64,000 nucleotides of DNA from Pseudomonas poae (GCA_004000515.1 CP034537.1:6214001-6278000), one strand, 5' to 3'. Positions 41,706 to 52,648 are shown, counted from the stretch's first letter. Program-made: numbers and translations. Notes: generated by a model not told the origin, from the letters alone.

Positions 41706-43384
41706 TTAGATCCTGAACTGGCCAACCAACTGCCCCAGCCGCTGGCCCAGCTCCGCCAGGCTGCGTGAGGTCTGGGCGCCCAGTTGGGTTTCGTCGGCCA
41801 CACTGTCCACCGCCACGGCGATCTGATGCAAGCTGCGGTTGATCTCTTCGGCCACGGCGGTCTGCTCTTCGGCAGCGCTGGCGATCTGCGCGTTCATCGA
41901 GTTGATGGTGCCGATCAACTGGGCCATGGTGTCCAGCGATGCCCCGGCTTCGTTGGCCTGGGCCGAGGTGCCGTCACCGGCATCGCTGGAGCGGCGCATG
42001 GCGTCCACGGCGGCCTCGGTACCTTTTGCAGGCGGTCGATCATGCCCTGGATTTCCTGGGTGCTGGTCTGGGTGCGGCTGGCCAGCGCACGGACTTCATC
42101 GGCCACCACCGCAAAACCACGCCCAGCCTCCCCTGCCCGCGCGGCCTCGATCGCCGCATTGAGGGCCAGCAAGTTGGTCTGCTCGGCGATGGAGCGGATC
42201 ACGCCGAGCACGCTGACAATCGAGGACACGTCTTGCTGAAGGCTGTCGAGGGACACGCCGCTGCTGCGGATATCGTTCACCAGTGCGTGGATCTGCACGA
42301 TGCTGCCGTCCACCACGCGCTTGGCGGCCTGGCCTTCGACGTCGGTCTGTTGCGCGGCGACGGCGGCGCCTTGGGCACTGCGCGCCACTTCGTGGGCGGC
42401 GGACGACATCTGGTTGATCGCGGTGGCGACCTGGTCGGTCTCGTGGCGCTGGCGCTCCATGGCCTGCTCGGAGCGCTGGGCCTGCTCCGACACTTGGCTC
42501 ACCAGGCCGGTGAGTTGCGAGGTCATTTCGGTGATCTGGCGCACCAGGCCGTGAATCTTGTCGACAAAACGGTTGAATGCGCCGGCAAGATCGCCCAGTT
42601 CATCCTGGCTGGTGATCGCCAGACGGCGGGTCAGGTCGCCTTCACCGGCGGCGATGTCGTCGAGGTTGGCTTTCATCAGGTTCAGCGGACGCAAGATGGT
42701 ATTCGCCACCAGCAGACCCACCGCAGCGATCACCAGCAACACCACCACGGCCACCCCGAGGATGCTCAGCAAGACGCCTTCCATGCGTGTTTTGACTTTG
42801 GCTTCAACCACCGCTACCTGGGCTTCGATGCCGTCCAGGTTCACCGACGTACCAATGACCATGTCCCATTTGGGCAGGTATTCGGTGTAGCCGAGCTTGG
42901 GCACCAGTTCGGTCTGCCCCGGCTGGGTGGAGCTGTATTGCAGGTAGTGGGTGCCCTCCTTGCCGACCTTGACCAAGTCGCGGTTGACGTACACACCGTT
43001 GGGGTCGCGGTTGTCCTTGAAGCTCTTGCCTACGCCGTCTGGGCTGTTGCCCTTGAACAGGCGGATGGTCTCGGAGTCGTAGCCAAAGAAGTAGCCGTCC
43101 TTGCCATAGCTGGTGTTGGACAGCAGCTTGACCACCTGGGCCCGCGCGGCGGTATCTCCGGGGGCTGCCGCGTCGTAGAGCGGCTTGATGGTGCTCATGG
43201 CCACTTCCACATAACTTTGCAAAGTGGCCTTGGCGTCGTTGAGCAGGCGCTGGCGGGTTTCGTCCACCTCGTTGCGCGCCTGGCCCTGGAGAATCCACAC
43301 GGTGGTCAGGCTGATCACCACGGCAAACAGCAACACCGGCACAATGGCCAGGGACAGGACTTTGGCCTTCAGGCTCAGACGCAT
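41706..43384 (-). CDS. Methyl-accepting chemotaxis protein with sCache sensor (one frameshift)
   Basis: A 559-residue (repaired) chemoreceptor: TM1 (about 10-30), a periplasmic single Cache-like domain ([40 protein letters not shown]), TM2 near residues 200-225, HAMP, and the signalling tip [20 protein letters not shown]. Similar sCache_2 receptors in Pseudomonas sense small carboxylates, so acetate/pyruvate/lactate is possible but unproven. The frame breaks near 42026 after DRLQK; the end ([19 protein letters not shown]..) is in another frame. Confidence 0.86.
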
Positions 43385-43441
43385 GGCTTTTCTCTCTTAT
43401 TAGTGGCGACTTAAGAGGTTAACGGCCGCGCAGAGAGTTTC

Positions 43442-43532
43442 TGTAGTGAGCGGGCTTGCCCCGCGCGGCGTTTTGTCAGGAGACCTTAGGGCGCCTGGTA
43501 CATCGCCGCGCGGGGCAAGCCCGCTCACTACA
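43442..43532. repeat. REPIN
   Basis: TGTAGTGAGCGGGCTTGCCC.. (43442-43470) and its exact inverse, ending ..GCCCGCTCACTACA (43504-43532), enclose 33 bases. A GTGAGCGGGC variant of the REP family, between two same-strand genes. Confidence 0.85.
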
Positions 43533-43540
43533 AACAACGG

Positions 43541-44863
43541 TCAGAGGGTCATGGCCGCCAGCCAGCCGAAGGCCAGGAGCGGGATGTTGTAGTGCAGGAA
43601 GGTCGGCACCACGGTGTCCCAGATATGATGGTGCTGGCCGTCGATGTTCAGGCCGGAGGTGGGGCCAAGGGTCGAGTCCGACGCAGGCGAACCCGCATCA
43701 CCCAAGGCGCCCGCGGTGCCGACGATGCACACAATGGCCACCGGGCTGAACCCAAGCTGCACACACAGCGGCACGAAAATCGCGGCAAGAATTGGCACGG
43801 TGGAAAACGACGAACCAATGCCCATGGTCACCAACAAGCCCACCAGCAGCATCAGCAACGCGCCGACGCCACGGCTATGGCCGATGAATGCCGCCGAGGC
43901 TTCCACCAGCGAACGCACGTCGCCGGTGGCCTTGAGCACTTCGGCAAAGCCCGACGAGGCGATCATGATGAAGCCGATCATGGCCATCATCTTCATGCCT
44001 TCGGTGAACAGGTCGTCGGTGTCGCTCCAACGCACGATGCCCGACACCGAGAAGATCAGGAACCCTGCCAGGGCGCCGATGATCATCGAGTCCAACCACA
44101 GCTGGATGATGAACGCCGAGGCAATCGCCAGGCCGGCCACCAGCAGGGTCAGCGGGTTGTACTGCACCGCCACTTGCTCGACCCGCTCGATTTTCTCCAA
44201 GTCATACACGCGCTTCTTGCGGTAGCTGACGAACACCGCCACCAGCAGGCCGACCACCATGCCCAGGGCCGGCAAGCTCATGGCGTGAGTGACGTTGACC
44301 TGGCTGATATCCACGCCGCTCTTGGCCACGTTGGCCAGCAGGATCTGGTTGAGGAAGATATTGCCGAAGCCCACCGGCAAGAACATATACGGCGTGATCA
44401 GGCCAAAGGTCATTACGCAGGCGATGAGGCGACGGTCCAGTTGCAGCTTGGTCAACACGTACAGCAGGGGCGGCACCAGCAGCGGAATAAATGCGATATG
44501 AATCGGCAAGATGTTCTGCGAGGCAATCGCCACCACCCACAGCAGGCCGATGAGCAGCCATTTGACGTGGCTGCCACCGGTCGCTTCCTGCCGGTCCACC
44601 AGCATCAGCGCTTTGTCGGCCAAGGCATGGGCCAGGCCTGACTTGGCAATTGCCACCGCGAAAGCGCCCAACAAGGCGTAGGACAAGGCCACGGTTGCAC
44701 CGCCGCCCAACCCGCCATTAAAGGCTTTGAGCGTGGCGTCGATGCCCAGGCCACCGGTAAGGCCACCCACCAGGGCGCCGACAATGATGGCAATGACCAC
44801 ATGCACGCGGGACAAGCTGAGCACCAGCATGGTGCCGACCGCGGCAATGACTGCGTTAATCAT
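43541..44863 (-). CDS. Na+/H+ antiporter-family (NhaC-like) permease
   Basis: A 440-residue polytopic protein with about 12 helices. Signatures: [38 protein letters not shown], an [16 protein letters not shown] helix and [20 protein letters not shown] near the C-terminus. It fits the Na_H_antiporter-like permease group, in which many members carry amino or organic acids rather than sodium. ATG at 44863. The gene lies 9 bases downstream of a REPIN at its 3' side. Confidence 0.8.
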   Translation of the reverse strand: MINAVIAAVGTMLVLSLSRVHVVIAIIVGALVGGLTGGLGIDATLKAFNGGLGGGATVALSYALLGAFAVAIAKSGLAHALADKALMLVDRQEATGGSHVKWLLIGLLWVVAIASQNILPIHIAFIPLLVPPLLYVLTKLQLDRRLIACVMTFGLITPYMFLPVGFGNIFLNQILLANVAKSGVDISQVNVTHAMSLPALGMVVGLLVAVFVSYRKKRVYDLEKIERVEQVAVQYNPLTLLVAGLAIASAFIIQLWLDSMIIGALAGFLIFSVSGIVRWSDTDDLFTEGMKMMAMIGFIMIASSGFAEVLKATGDVRSLVEASAAFIGHSRGVGALLMLLVGLLVTMGIGSSFSTVPILAAIFVPLCVQLGFSPVAIVCIVGTAGALGDAGSPASDSTLGPTSGLNIDGQHHHIWDTVVPTFLHYNIPLLAFGWLAAMTL

Positions 44864-45062
44864 GGTTACCTCAAGCAGAAACATAAAAAACAGGCATGCC
44901 CGCGCCCAGGCGGCCACAGATGGCTGCCAGCGTGCAGGCTTGAAGGAGGTCTTATTAGAGGGCGCGCACTTTGCAGCAGGCGGGGCCGCATGTCAAAAAA
45001 CGGCGCCGCTTTTAGCTTTCAATTGAACGTTTAAATAATAAAGATTCGAAAAAAACGGCCGA

Positions 45063-45090
45063 TAACCTGATTCTCTGTGTTTTCAGGTTA
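45063..45090. promoter_or_regulatory. Inverted repeat before the second chemoreceptor gene
   Basis: TAACCTGA (45063-45070) and TCAGGTTA (45083-45090) are exact inverted copies 12 bases apart, 13 bases before the ATG at 45104. It is placed to act as a leader hairpin controlling translation or as an operator. Confidence 0.45.
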
Positions 45091-45103
45091 AGGATGCTCC
45101 TCG

Positions 45104-47251
45104 ATGTCCCTCAGACAGCTGTCCATTCAATGGAAAATCACCCTGCTCGCCGGCCTTTGCCTGCTGGGAATCGTGACCCTGCTGGTGGGTCTGTCGCTCT
45201 ATCGCATGGAGCAGAGTTCGGAACAGGTCAAGGCGTCCAGCATGCAGATGCTCGACGAAGCCGCTCAATCGCGCATCGAGGCCCAAGGTGAAGTGCAGGC
45301 ACTGGGCATTCGTCGCCAGTTCATGGACGCCTATCAGTACGGCCATGGTTTTTCCCGCCAAGTGCTGTTTTTGCGCGAGCAGGCCGAAAAACGCTTCCTC
45401 GACGCCTTCGACACCCGCGAAGACCTGACCCGTCAGGTCAAGGCTGCGCTGCAGGCCAACCCTGATTTGCTGGGTTTGTCGCTGGTATTCGAAGCGAATG
45501 CCCTGGACGGCAAGGATGAATTGTTCGCCAACCAGGCGGAGCTGGGCAGCAACGACAAGGGCCGCTTCGCCCTCTACTGGTCACAGCCGACCCCGGGCAA
45601 ACTGGAGTCGATGGCGCTGCCGGAAAGCGACATGTCCGACACCAGCGTGGGCCCCAGCGGTGAAAAGGCCAACGCCTGGTTCACTTGCCCGCGTACCACC
45701 CTCAAGCCGTGTGTGATCGAACCGTACTTCTACGTGATCAACGGGCAAAACGTGCTGATGACCAGCATCGTGTTCCCGCTGACGGTCAAAGGCAAAGTGA
45801 TTGCCTCGCTGTCCGTGGACATCAACCTCAACAGCCTGCAGGCGGTCAGCCAACAGGCCAGCCACAAACTGTATGACGGCCAGACCCAGGTCAGCATCCT
45901 CAGCCCTACCGGTTTGCTTGCCGGCTACAGCCCGGACGCAAGCAAGCTCAGCCAACGCCTGGACCAGGTCGACAGCGCCAACGGCGCGCAACTGATCAGC
46001 GCCCTGGCCAGCAGCACGCAGATCCGCAGCCTGCGCACCGACCATCAACTCAAGGTACTGGCGCCGTTCGCGCCAATCCCGGATGGCAAGCCATGGGGCG
46101 TGTTGCTGGATGTACCGGAGAAAGTGCTGGTGGCACCTGCCGAGGCGCTCAAAGCCCAACTGGACGCCGACAATGCCAAGGGCACTCTGCTGGAACTGGG
46201 CCTGGGCCTGTTCGCGGCCGTGCTCGGCTTGATTCTGGTGTGGTTGATGGCCCGCAGCGTGACCCGGCCGATCCTCGGCGTGGCGCACATGCTGGAAGAC
46301 ATCGCCAGCGGCGAAGGCGACCTGACACGCCGCCTGGCCTACGACAAAAAAGATGAGCTGGGCCAATTAGCCGGCTGGTTCAACCGCTTCCTCGACAAGT
46401 TGCAACCGATTATTGCCGAGGTGAAACGTTCGGTGCAGGACGCCCGTGGCACCGCTGACCAATCCGCCGCGATCGCAACCGAAACCAGTGCCGGCATGGA
46501 GCAGCAGTACCGCCAGGTCGACCAGGTGGCCACCGCCTCCCACGAAATGAGCGCCACCGCCCAAGACGTCGCCCGCAGCGCCGCCCAAGCCGCACAAGCC
46601 GCCCGCGATGCCGACCAGGCCACCCGCGACGGGCTGACTGTGATCGACCGTACCACCACCAATATCGGGCATTTGGCAGCCGATATGAGCACCGCCATGA
46701 CGCAGGTCGAAGGCCTCGCTGCCAACAGCGAGAAGATCGGCTCGGTACTGGAAGTGATTCGCGGCATCGCCGAGCAAACCAACCTGCTGGCGCTGAACGC
46801 CGCCATCGAAGCCGCCCGCGCCGGTGAGGCCGGTCGTGGGTTTGCCGTCGTTGCCGACGAAGTTCGCAACCTGGCACGACGCACCCAGGAATCGGTGGAA
46901 GAAACCCGCCAGGTGATCGAGCAATTGCAAAGCGGCACCGAAGAAGTGGTGGGCTCCATGGGCAACAGCTATCGCCAGGCCCAAGGCAGCGTCGAGCAGG
47001 TCGGCGAGGCGGTGACCGCCCTGCGCCAGATCGGGGATGCGGTCACGGTGATCAGCGACATGAACCTGCAGATCGCCAGCGCCGCCGAAGAGCAAAGCGC
47101 GGTGGCCGAGGAGATCAACAACAATGTGGCGACCATTCGTGATGTGACCGAGTCGTTGTCGGAGCAGGCGAATGAATCGGCGCGGGTGAGTCAGGCGTTG
47201 AATAGCCTGGCGAATCAGCAGCAGGGGTTGATGGATCAGTTCCGGGTGTGA
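45104..47251 (+). CDS. Methyl-accepting chemotaxis protein with dCache sensor
   Basis: A 715-residue chemoreceptor. TM1 near residues 14-32, a large periplasmic double Cache domain (about 40-360, with [40 protein letters not shown] and [17 protein letters not shown]), TM2 near 370-390, HAMP ([20 protein letters not shown]), then the conserved tip [20 protein letters not shown] and a C-terminal SSVAEEIN-like end ([15 protein letters not shown]). It would report an external ligand to CheA; dCache receptors often bind amino acids. No indel in this gene. Confidence 0.9.
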   Translation: MSLRQLSIQWKITLLAGLCLLGIVTLLVGLSLYRMEQSSEQVKASSMQMLDEAAQSRIEAQGEVQALGIRRQFMDAYQYGHGFSRQVLFLREQAEKRFLDAFDTREDLTRQVKAALQANPDLLGLSLVFEANALDGKDELFANQAELGSNDKGRFALYWSQPTPGKLESMALPESDMSDTSVGPSGEKANAWFTCPRTTLKPCVIEPYFYVINGQNVLMTSIVFPLTVKGKVIASLSVDINLNSLQAVSQQASHKLYDGQTQVSILSPTGLLAGYSPDASKLSQRLDQVDSANGAQLISALASSTQIRSLRTDHQLKVLAPFAPIPDGKPWGVLLDVPEKVLVAPAEALKAQLDADNAKGTLLELGLGLFAAVLGLILVWLMARSVTRPILGVAHMLEDIASGEGDLTRRLAYDKKDELGQLAGWFNRFLDKLQPIIAEVKRSVQDARGTADQSAAIATETSAGMEQQYRQVDQVATASHEMSATAQDVARSAAQAAQAARDADQATRDGLTVIDRTTTNIGHLAADMSTAMTQVEGLAANSEKIGSVLEVIRGIAEQTNLLALNAAIEAARAGEAGRGFAVVADEVRNLARRTQESVEETRQVIEQLQSGTEEVVGSMGNSYRQAQGSVEQVGEAVTALRQIGDAVTVISDMNLQIASAAEEQSAVAEEINNNVATIRDVTESLSEQANESARVSQALNSLANQQQGLMDQFRV

Positions 47252-47285
47252 GTGAGCGGCACTTTTTCTGATAGCTGAGCGGTGC

Positions 47286-47316
47286 AAAGTGGGAGCAGGC
47301 TTGCTCCCACTTTTTT
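47286..47316 (+). terminator. REP-derived terminator
   Basis: AAGTGGGAGCA-GGCT-TGCTCCCACTT followed by T residues: a REP-like palindrome with an 11-base stem that can terminate the chemoreceptor transcript. Confidence 0.7.
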
Positions 47317-47324
47317 GATCGCGG

Positions 47325-48638
47325 TCAGCGCTTGGGCAATTCGATCAGCACTTTCAGACCACCTTGCTCACTCTCTTGCAACTGCAACACCCCGCCCCAT
47401 ACCTCGACGATATCACGCACGATCCCCAGCCCCAGGCCATGGCCATCGATCTGTTCATCCAGGCGCGCACCACGGCTGAGCACCTGGTCACGCTGGGTGA
47501 CAGGAATGCCTGGGCCGTCGTCCTCAACGGCCAAGAGGTAATGTTGCGCCGTTTCACTGATGCTCAGGCGCACCTCGGCATCCGCCCATTTACAGGCGTT
47601 ATCCAGCAGGTTGCCCAACAGCTCCAGCAGGTCCTCACGGTCCCAAGGCAATTGCAGCCCAGGGGACACGTGATAGCTCAGGTCCAGGTGTTCACCGTGG
47701 ATCATGTTCAGCGTCGCCATCAGCCCGGGCAGTTCTTTTTTACAGTCGAACAACGCGCCCGGCAGGGTTTCGCCAGCCAGCCGCGCGCGGTTGAGTTCAC
47801 GGTTGAGGCGTTGCTGCACCTGCTCCAACTGGTCACGCAGCAGTTTGCTCAGTTCGGGGTGATCCTTGAGGGCCTCGCTGGAGGCCGCGCTGAGCAGCAC
47901 GGCCAACGGGGTTTTCAGGGCGTGGCCAAGGTTGCCCAGGGCGTTGCGCGAGCGTTTGAGACTGTCTTCGGTATGCGCCAGCAGGTGGTTGATCTGCGCC
48001 ACCAGCGGCTCCAGCTCCAGCGGCACCTGGGTGTCGAGCTGGGAACGCTGGCCCTGTTGCAGCTGGGCGATCTGTTCACGCGCGGTTTCCAGCGGGCGCA
48101 AGGCGCGACGCACCGTGACCCGTTGCAGGACCAGCACCAAGAGCAGCGCCGCCAGGCCCAGCACCAGGCCGATCTGACGCATCAAACGGAAGCTTTCACG
48201 CACCGGCGTGTAGTCCTGGGCCACGCTGATGGAAATAGATTGGCCGAAGCGCTTGTAGTCCTCACGCAGCACCAACAGTTGCTGGCCTTCAGGCCCCAGT
48301 TGCAGGTTGCTCTTGAGTCCGGCCTCGGGCAGGTGCGGCAGGTCCTGGTCCCACAGCGAGCGGGAGCGCCAGTGGTTATCGGCGAAATCAATGCGGAAAT
48401 AGTGCCCGGAAAACGGTCGCTGATATGCCGGCGACAACCGCTTCTCATGCAGTTGCAAACCGTCGGGGCCACGTACCAGTGCCACCAGCAGGCTCTCGCT
48501 GTCATTGCGCAGTCCTGCCTCCAGGTAGCGTTGCAAACCGGCCTCGAACAACCACAAGCTGGTTTGCGCCAATGCCACGCCGACAATCACCATCACGCTG
48601 ATCAGGCCCAGGCTCAGGCGCCGTTGAATCGACCTCAT
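47325..48638 (-). CDS. bqsS: Sensor histidine kinase, BqsS/CarS-like
   Basis: A 437-residue membrane kinase. TM1 (about 10-30), a periplasmic region of about 120 residues, TM2 near 165-185, then HAMP, the phospho-acceptor His in [17 protein letters not shown], and ATPase motifs [17 protein letters not shown] and GHGLGLGIV. Length and the operon order (PepSY, PepSY, regulator, kinase) match P. aeruginosa BqsS/CarS, which responds to Fe(II) and Ca2+. The RExxE iron motif described for BqsS is not seen in the periplasmic segment (only REDYK and RESFR). Start at 48638 overlaps the regulator stop (ATGA). Confidence 0.76.
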   Translation of the reverse strand: MRSIQRRLSLGLISVMVIVGVALAQTSLWLFEAGLQRYLEAGLRNDSESLLVALVRGPDGLQLHEKRLSPAYQRPFSGHYFRIDFADNHWRSRSLWDQDLPHLPEAGLKSNLQLGPEGQQLLVLREDYKRFGQSISISVAQDYTPVRESFRLMRQIGLVLGLAALLLVLVLQRVTVRRALRPLETAREQIAQLQQGQRSQLDTQVPLELEPLVAQINHLLAHTEDSLKRSRNALGNLGHALKTPLAVLLSAASSEALKDHPELSKLLRDQLEQVQQRLNRELNRARLAGETLPGALFDCKKELPGLMATLNMIHGEHLDLSYHVSPGLQLPWDREDLLELLGNLLDNACKWADAEVRLSISETAQHYLLAVEDDGPGIPVTQRDQVLSRGARLDEQIDGHGLGLGIVRDIVEVWGGVLQLQESEQGGLKVLIELPKR

Positions 48639-49303
48639 GCCGGGTTGACGCCAAACCGGTAACCCTGGCCACGTCGGGTTTCAATCACGCTGCGGCCCAG
48701 TTTGCGCCGCAGGTGGTTGACGTGGACTTCCAGCACATTGGAGTCGCGCTCGGTTTCGCCGTCATACAAATGCTCGGCCAAGTGGCTTTTCGACAGGATC
48801 TGCTCGGGGTGCAACATGAAGTAGCGCAACAGGCGAAATTCGGCGGCGGTCAGCGAGATCTCCGCGCCATCGCGCAGCACGCACTGACGCCCTTCGTCCA
48901 GGTGCAGGCCGGCAGTCTGCAAGGTCGGTTGGTTGGCCCGCCCATGGGAACGGCGCAACAGCGCCTGAATGCGCAAGTACAGCTCTTCGGGGTGAAAGGG
49001 TTTGCTCAGGTAATCGTCGGCACCGGCCTTGAGCCCTTCGATGCGCTCGGACCAGGAATCACGAGCGGTAAGGATCAGCACCGGCGTGGCCAGCGCGGCG
49101 GCGCGCCACTGGGCCAGCACTTCAAGCCCTGGCAAGCCCGGCAGGCCAAGGTCGAGGATGATCAAGTCATAGGGCTCGCTGCGCCCCTGGTACGCGGCAT
49201 CACGTCCGTCGGCCAGCCAGTCTACGGCGTAGCCCTGGCGCTGCAGGCCAGCCAACAGTTCATCGGCCAGCGGTACGTTGTCTTCCACCAGAAGCAGGCG
49301 CAT
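48635..49303 (-). CDS. bqsR: OmpR-family response regulator, BqsR/CarR-like
   Basis: A 222-residue regulator: receiver domain with [20 protein letters not shown] and the phospho-acceptor Asp in [16 protein letters not shown], conserved TARDS and KPFHPEEL, then an OmpR-type winged helix ([35 protein letters not shown]). It overlaps the PepSY gene at 49303 and the kinase by 4 bases (ATGA). Together with the box upstream of the operon this indicates a BqsR/CarR-type regulator that likely autoregulates. Confidence 0.8.
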   Translation of the reverse strand: MRLLLVEDNVPLADELLAGLQRQGYAVDWLADGRDAAYQGRSEPYDLIILDLGLPGLPGLEVLAQWRAAALATPVLILTARDSWSERIEGLKAGADDYLSKPFHPEELYLRIQALLRRSHGRANQPTLQTAGLHLDEGRQCVLRDGAEISLTAAEFRLLRYFMLHPEQILSKSHLAEHLYDGETERDSNVLEVHVNHLRRKLGRSVIETRRGQGYRFGVNPA

Positions 49304-49614
49304 CAGTCTTCCTCGTCTTTGATCAGCACACCCGTGGATGCGTCCAACTTGATCTCGCGTACCACGCCCTCGGCAGTGACCAGTTCCACTTCATAAGCGT
49401 ACTTGCCGTGCTTTTTCTCCAGCTCAGCCTCCAGCAGGCGGGAGCCAGGATGGCGCTCCATGGCCTGTTGCAACAGCGCTTCCAATGGCAGGATCACACC
49501 CTGCTGGCGCAGTGCCAAGGCTTCATCCTGATCAAGATCGCGTGCCGCCAGACTTGAGCAAAAAACCAGGAGAACCAGCGCCACTCGACTGCTGGCGGAT
49601 AAATTTACCTTCAT
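49303..49614 (-). CDS. PepSY-domain periplasmic protein (second of pair)
   Basis: A 103-residue protein with signal peptide [20 protein letters not shown] and a PepSY domain ([53 protein letters not shown]). PepSY proteins bind small ligands or inhibit partner proteins; in the bqs/car operon such proteins accompany the sensor. Its start overlaps the stop of the upstream PepSY gene and its stop overlaps the regulator start, so translation is coupled. Confidence 0.82.
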   Translation of the reverse strand: MKVNLSASSRVALVLLVFCSSLAARDLDQDEALALRQQGVILPLEALLQQAMERHPGSRLLEAELEKKHGKYAYEVELVTAEGVVREIKLDASTGVLIKDEED

Positions 49615-49916
49615 TACGTTTCCTGATGATTCTTGAGAACCTGCCCGGTGAGCGCGTCCAATTCAACGTCCCACTCGATGCCGTTGGCATCCTGCAATTC
49701 GACTTGGTAGAGATACTTGCCGTATTCCTCGTCCAGGTCGGTGTCCAGCAAGGTCGAGCCGGGGTGCAGGGCCAGGGCTGTGGATTCCAGCTGATCAAAG
49801 GCGACAATTGTAACAGTGCCGGGTAATTTCAGCGGTTTGTCGGGGTCCACTGCGCAGGCATAGGGCGCTGCGGAGGCAATCATACCGGCGGTGACCAGCG
49901 CTGTAAGGCGCTTCAT
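49614..49916 (-). CDS. PepSY-domain periplasmic protein (first of pair)
   Basis: A 100-residue homologue of the next gene: signal peptide KRLTALVTAGMIASAAPYAC, then HPGSTLLDTDLDEEYGKYLY and VELDALTGQVLKNHQET. The acidic DTDLDEEYGK region may bind cations. GGAGACTCTTC precedes the ATG at 49916. First gene of the four-gene operon controlled from 49972-49987. Confidence 0.82.
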   Translation of the reverse strand: MKRLTALVTAGMIASAAPYACAVDPDKPLKLPGTVTIVAFDQLESTALALHPGSTLLDTDLDEEYGKYLYQVELQDANGIEWDVELDALTGQVLKNHQET

Positions 49917-49971
49917 GAAGAGTCTCCGTGTCAGGATATTTTTCCTACAGCGGCAACCGTACCTGTCACAA

Positions 49972-49987
49972 CTTAATTGAAACTGAA
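49972..49987 (-). promoter_or_regulatory. BqsR-like binding box
   Basis: On the minus strand the sequence is TTCAG-TTTCAA-TTAAG. The published BqsR site in P. aeruginosa is TTAAG-N6-TTAAG, so this is one base off in the first half. It lies 56 bases upstream of the first PepSY start, where autoregulation would be expected. Confidence 0.6.
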
Positions 49988-50076
49988 TTGCCACCATGGC
50001 AATTACCTACAGCGCGCTTCCCCCCTCAACAGGCGAGATTTCCTATACTGCCCTGCTCGCTTCAACAGAGACCGGT

Positions 50077-51156
50077 ATGACAGCCATCCACATCAAATTT
50101 CCTGCCCTGACCCTCAAGGCCGGCAAACGCGCCTTCACGCGTATTCGTGAACAGGGCCTGCAGCCCGCCGACGTCGGCATTCTCCCTGGTGCGGCGGGTG
50201 GCCCCAAGGCATTGGGTATCCAGGGCCTGGACCTGGCGCTGTTCGGCGATTGGCTGCCCCGCGCACCTCGGGAGCGCGCGCTGATCGGAGCCTCCATCGG
50301 CTCCTGGCGGTTTGCCAGCGCCTGCCTGCCCGACCCCGTGCAGGGCTTGCTCGATCTCGGCCGCCTGTATAACGAGCAGCGTTTTGCCAAGGGCGTGACC
50401 ATGGCCGAGGTCAGCCAGAGCTGCCAGCGCATGCTCGACGACCTGCTGGCCGGCCGCGATGCGCGGGTGCTGGACAACCCCGACTACCGCCTGAACATCA
50501 TGGTGGTCAAGAGCCACGGCCTGCTCGCCGATGACCATCGGGGGCGCCTCGGGCTGGGCCTGTCATCGGTGATCGCCGATAACCTGCGCGGCCGTGCGCG
50601 GCTGTCGCGGCACTTCGAGCGGCTGATCATCCACGACCCGCGCCAGGCGCCGCCGGTGCATGCGCTGGAGGATTTCCCCTCGCGGTTCCTCGACCTGGAC
50701 CTGGGCAACCTGCGCCAGGCGCTGTTGGCGTCGGGCTCGATCCCGATGGTGATGCAAGGCGTGCGCGATCTGCCCGGCGCCGGCGCTGGCACCTACCGCG
50801 ACGGCGGCCTGTTGGATTACCACCTCGACCTGCCCTACCACGGCGACGATATCGTGCTGTACCCGCACTTCACCGACCGGGTCATCCCCGGCTGGTTCGA
50901 CAAGGGCCTGCCGTGGCGTCGCAGTAACCAGCAAGGCTTGCAGGACGTATTGCTGCTGGCACCGTCCAAGGACTACCTGGCCCGCCTGCCCCACGGCAAA
51001 CTCCCAGATCGCAGTGACTTCAAGCGCTTCATGGGTGACGACTCCAGCCGTAACAAGTACTGGCAAACCGCGATGAGCGAGAGCCAACGGCTGGGAGACG
51101 AGTTTCTGGCGCTGGCCGACAAGGGTGGCCTGGGCGAGCGCTTGCAGGCGCTTTGA
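50077..51156 (+). CDS. Patatin-like phospholipase family protein
   Basis: A 359-residue protein with the nucleophile motif LIGASIGSWRF (GxSxG), the oxyanion glycine region ILPGAAGGPKALGIQGLDLA and the catalytic-dyad Asp in TYRDGGLLDYHLDL (DGG). No signal peptide or membrane segment. It probably hydrolyses acyl esters of lipids; substrate unknown. ATG at 50077. It is the last host gene before the prophage. Confidence 0.82.
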   Translation: MTAIHIKFPALTLKAGKRAFTRIREQGLQPADVGILPGAAGGPKALGIQGLDLALFGDWLPRAPRERALIGASIGSWRFASACLPDPVQGLLDLGRLYNEQRFAKGVTMAEVSQSCQRMLDDLLAGRDARVLDNPDYRLNIMVVKSHGLLADDHRGRLGLGLSSVIADNLRGRARLSRHFERLIIHDPRQAPPVHALEDFPSRFLDLDLGNLRQALLASGSIPMVMQGVRDLPGAGAGTYRDGGLLDYHLDLPYHGDDIVLYPHFTDRVIPGWFDKGLPWRRSNQQGLQDVLLLAPSKDYLARLPHGKLPDRSDFKRFMGDDSSRNKYWQTAMSESQRLGDEFLALADKGGLGERLQAL

Positions 51157-51367
51157 TCCAGCGGTATGCGCGACGGCGGGCCAAGCTGTTAAACTCGCCG
51201 CCTGCCAGATACCTGACCGAGCTGAAAATACTGTGGAAATCTTCAAAGATTCCACGGTAGCCTCCCGCCTGAAACCACCCCTTCCCAGTTCCCTCCGTAC
51301 AACCCAACAAACAAAAGCATTTGAGTATCACCGCGTACCACACGATACCTTCCCAATGGCAATTAGT

Positions 51368-51414
51368 TAGTACATCATCCAGTACATTGAAAATGGTTTT
51401 GAGAGGATGTACTA
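51368..51414. repeat. GTACAT repeats immediately upstream of the integrase
   Basis: TAGTACATC (51368-51376), AGTACATTG (51381-51389) and GATGTACTA (51406-51414); the outer two are an exact 9-base inverted pair that abuts the GTG start. Candidates for integrase/regulator arm sites or for the prophage attachment region. Confidence 0.45.
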
Positions 51415-52590
51415 GTGGCACTCACGGACACAGCGGCCAGACAGGCCAAGCCAAAGGAAAAGGCATACACCCTCCCCGACTCCCTGGGTCTTTCGCTTTA
51501 CGTGGCGAACAGTGGAATCAAAAGCTGGCACTTTCGGTTCACATGGCTTGGAAAACAGGCAAGGATTTCTTTTGGAACATACCCGGAAACGGGCCTGAAG
51601 GAAGCGCGCTCTCGCAGAGATGAGGCGCGGGAAGACATTGCGCGCGGCGTAGACCCGCGCGAATCAAGGAAGGAGAAGAAGGCAGGACTGATTGAGGCTG
51701 GCGGCCGGACATTCCGCCGCGTGTACGATGAGTGGCTGGCATTCAGGAAGGGCAGCATATCGCCGGGCACCTACCGGATCATCAGCAATTTGATGGAACT
51801 GGATGTGCTTCCAACATTTGGCGGGCGGCAGATCGACGCCATCAAGCGCGCCGACGTGATCGGCCTGATACGACGCATCGAAAAGCGCGGCTCTGTAGTC
51901 ACGGCGGTAAAGGTTCGGCAGCGGATGGGCCAGGTGTTCAGCTATGCGATCGCCACCGGGCTGATTGAATCGAACCCTACAGCTGAGATGCATGCCGTCA
52001 CCGAGAAAGGCGCGCAGAACCGGCCTCATCCATTCTTGCCGTTCAGCGAACTACCCAAGACCATCGCCAGCATTCAACAATGCGTGTCCGGCCACCAGTT
52101 ACGATCGGCTATTATGCTGATGATCTACACGGCCTCACGCCCTGGCGAGGTCAGGCACGCAGAATGGTCTGAAATCGATCTTGATGCCGCGATCTGGACA
52201 ACGCCGGCGGCGAAGATGAAGGCGCGGCGCGAGCACGCGGTACCGCTGCCAACCCAGGCCGTCGAATTGCTGAAAGACATGCTACCCATAACCGGCGGGC
52301 TTAGGTATGTCTTCACTAATCGCAGCGACCCTACAGCACCGATCGGAACCAACTACGCCAACAACGTCATGGAACTGTGCGGGTTGACTGGCAAACAATC
52401 ACCCCACGGATTCCGCCACCTCTTCTCCACTGAGATGAACGGGCGCGGATATAACCGGGATTGGATTGAGCGCCAGCTTGCGCACGCAGACAGTAGCTTC
52501 ATTCGTGACGTATACAACCATGCGGCATACCTGGAGCAGCGCCGAGCCATGATGCAGGAGTGGGCTGATCTTGTGATGCCAGCCAATTAG
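51415..52590 (+). CDS. Tyrosine integrase, P4-type with DUF4102 N-terminal domain
   Basis: A 391-residue site-specific recombinase. The N-terminal arm-binding domain is seen in TDTAARQAKPKEKAYTLPDS and WLGKQARISFGTYPETGL; the catalytic domain has the Arg in ASRPGEVRHAEWSEIDLD, HGFRHLFSTEMN (HxxR) and the tyrosine nucleophile in RDVYNHAAY. GTG start at 51415 with AGAGG upstream. Such integrases usually insert in tRNA or other small RNA genes, but none is seen here. Confidence 0.9.
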   Translation: MALTDTAARQAKPKEKAYTLPDSLGLSLYVANSGIKSWHFRFTWLGKQARISFGTYPETGLKEARSRRDEAREDIARGVDPRESRKEKKAGLIEAGGRTFRRVYDEWLAFRKGSISPGTYRIISNLMELDVLPTFGGRQIDAIKRADVIGLIRRIEKRGSVVTAVKVRQRMGQVFSYAIATGLIESNPTAEMHAVTEKGAQNRPHPFLPFSELPKTIASIQQCVSGHQLRSAIMLMIYTASRPGEVRHAEWSEIDLDAAIWTTPAAKMKARREHAVPLPTQAVELLKDMLPITGGLRYVFTNRSDPTAPIGTNYANNVMELCGLTGKQSPHGFRHLFSTEMNGRGYNRDWIERQLAHADSSFIRDVYNHAAYLEQRRAMMQEWADLVMPAN

Positions 52591-52648
52591 CAGCTCTGCA
52601 TAAGTCGGCTGTGCGGATTAGCTGGCGTATTCCAAAGGCGCTAGACAA

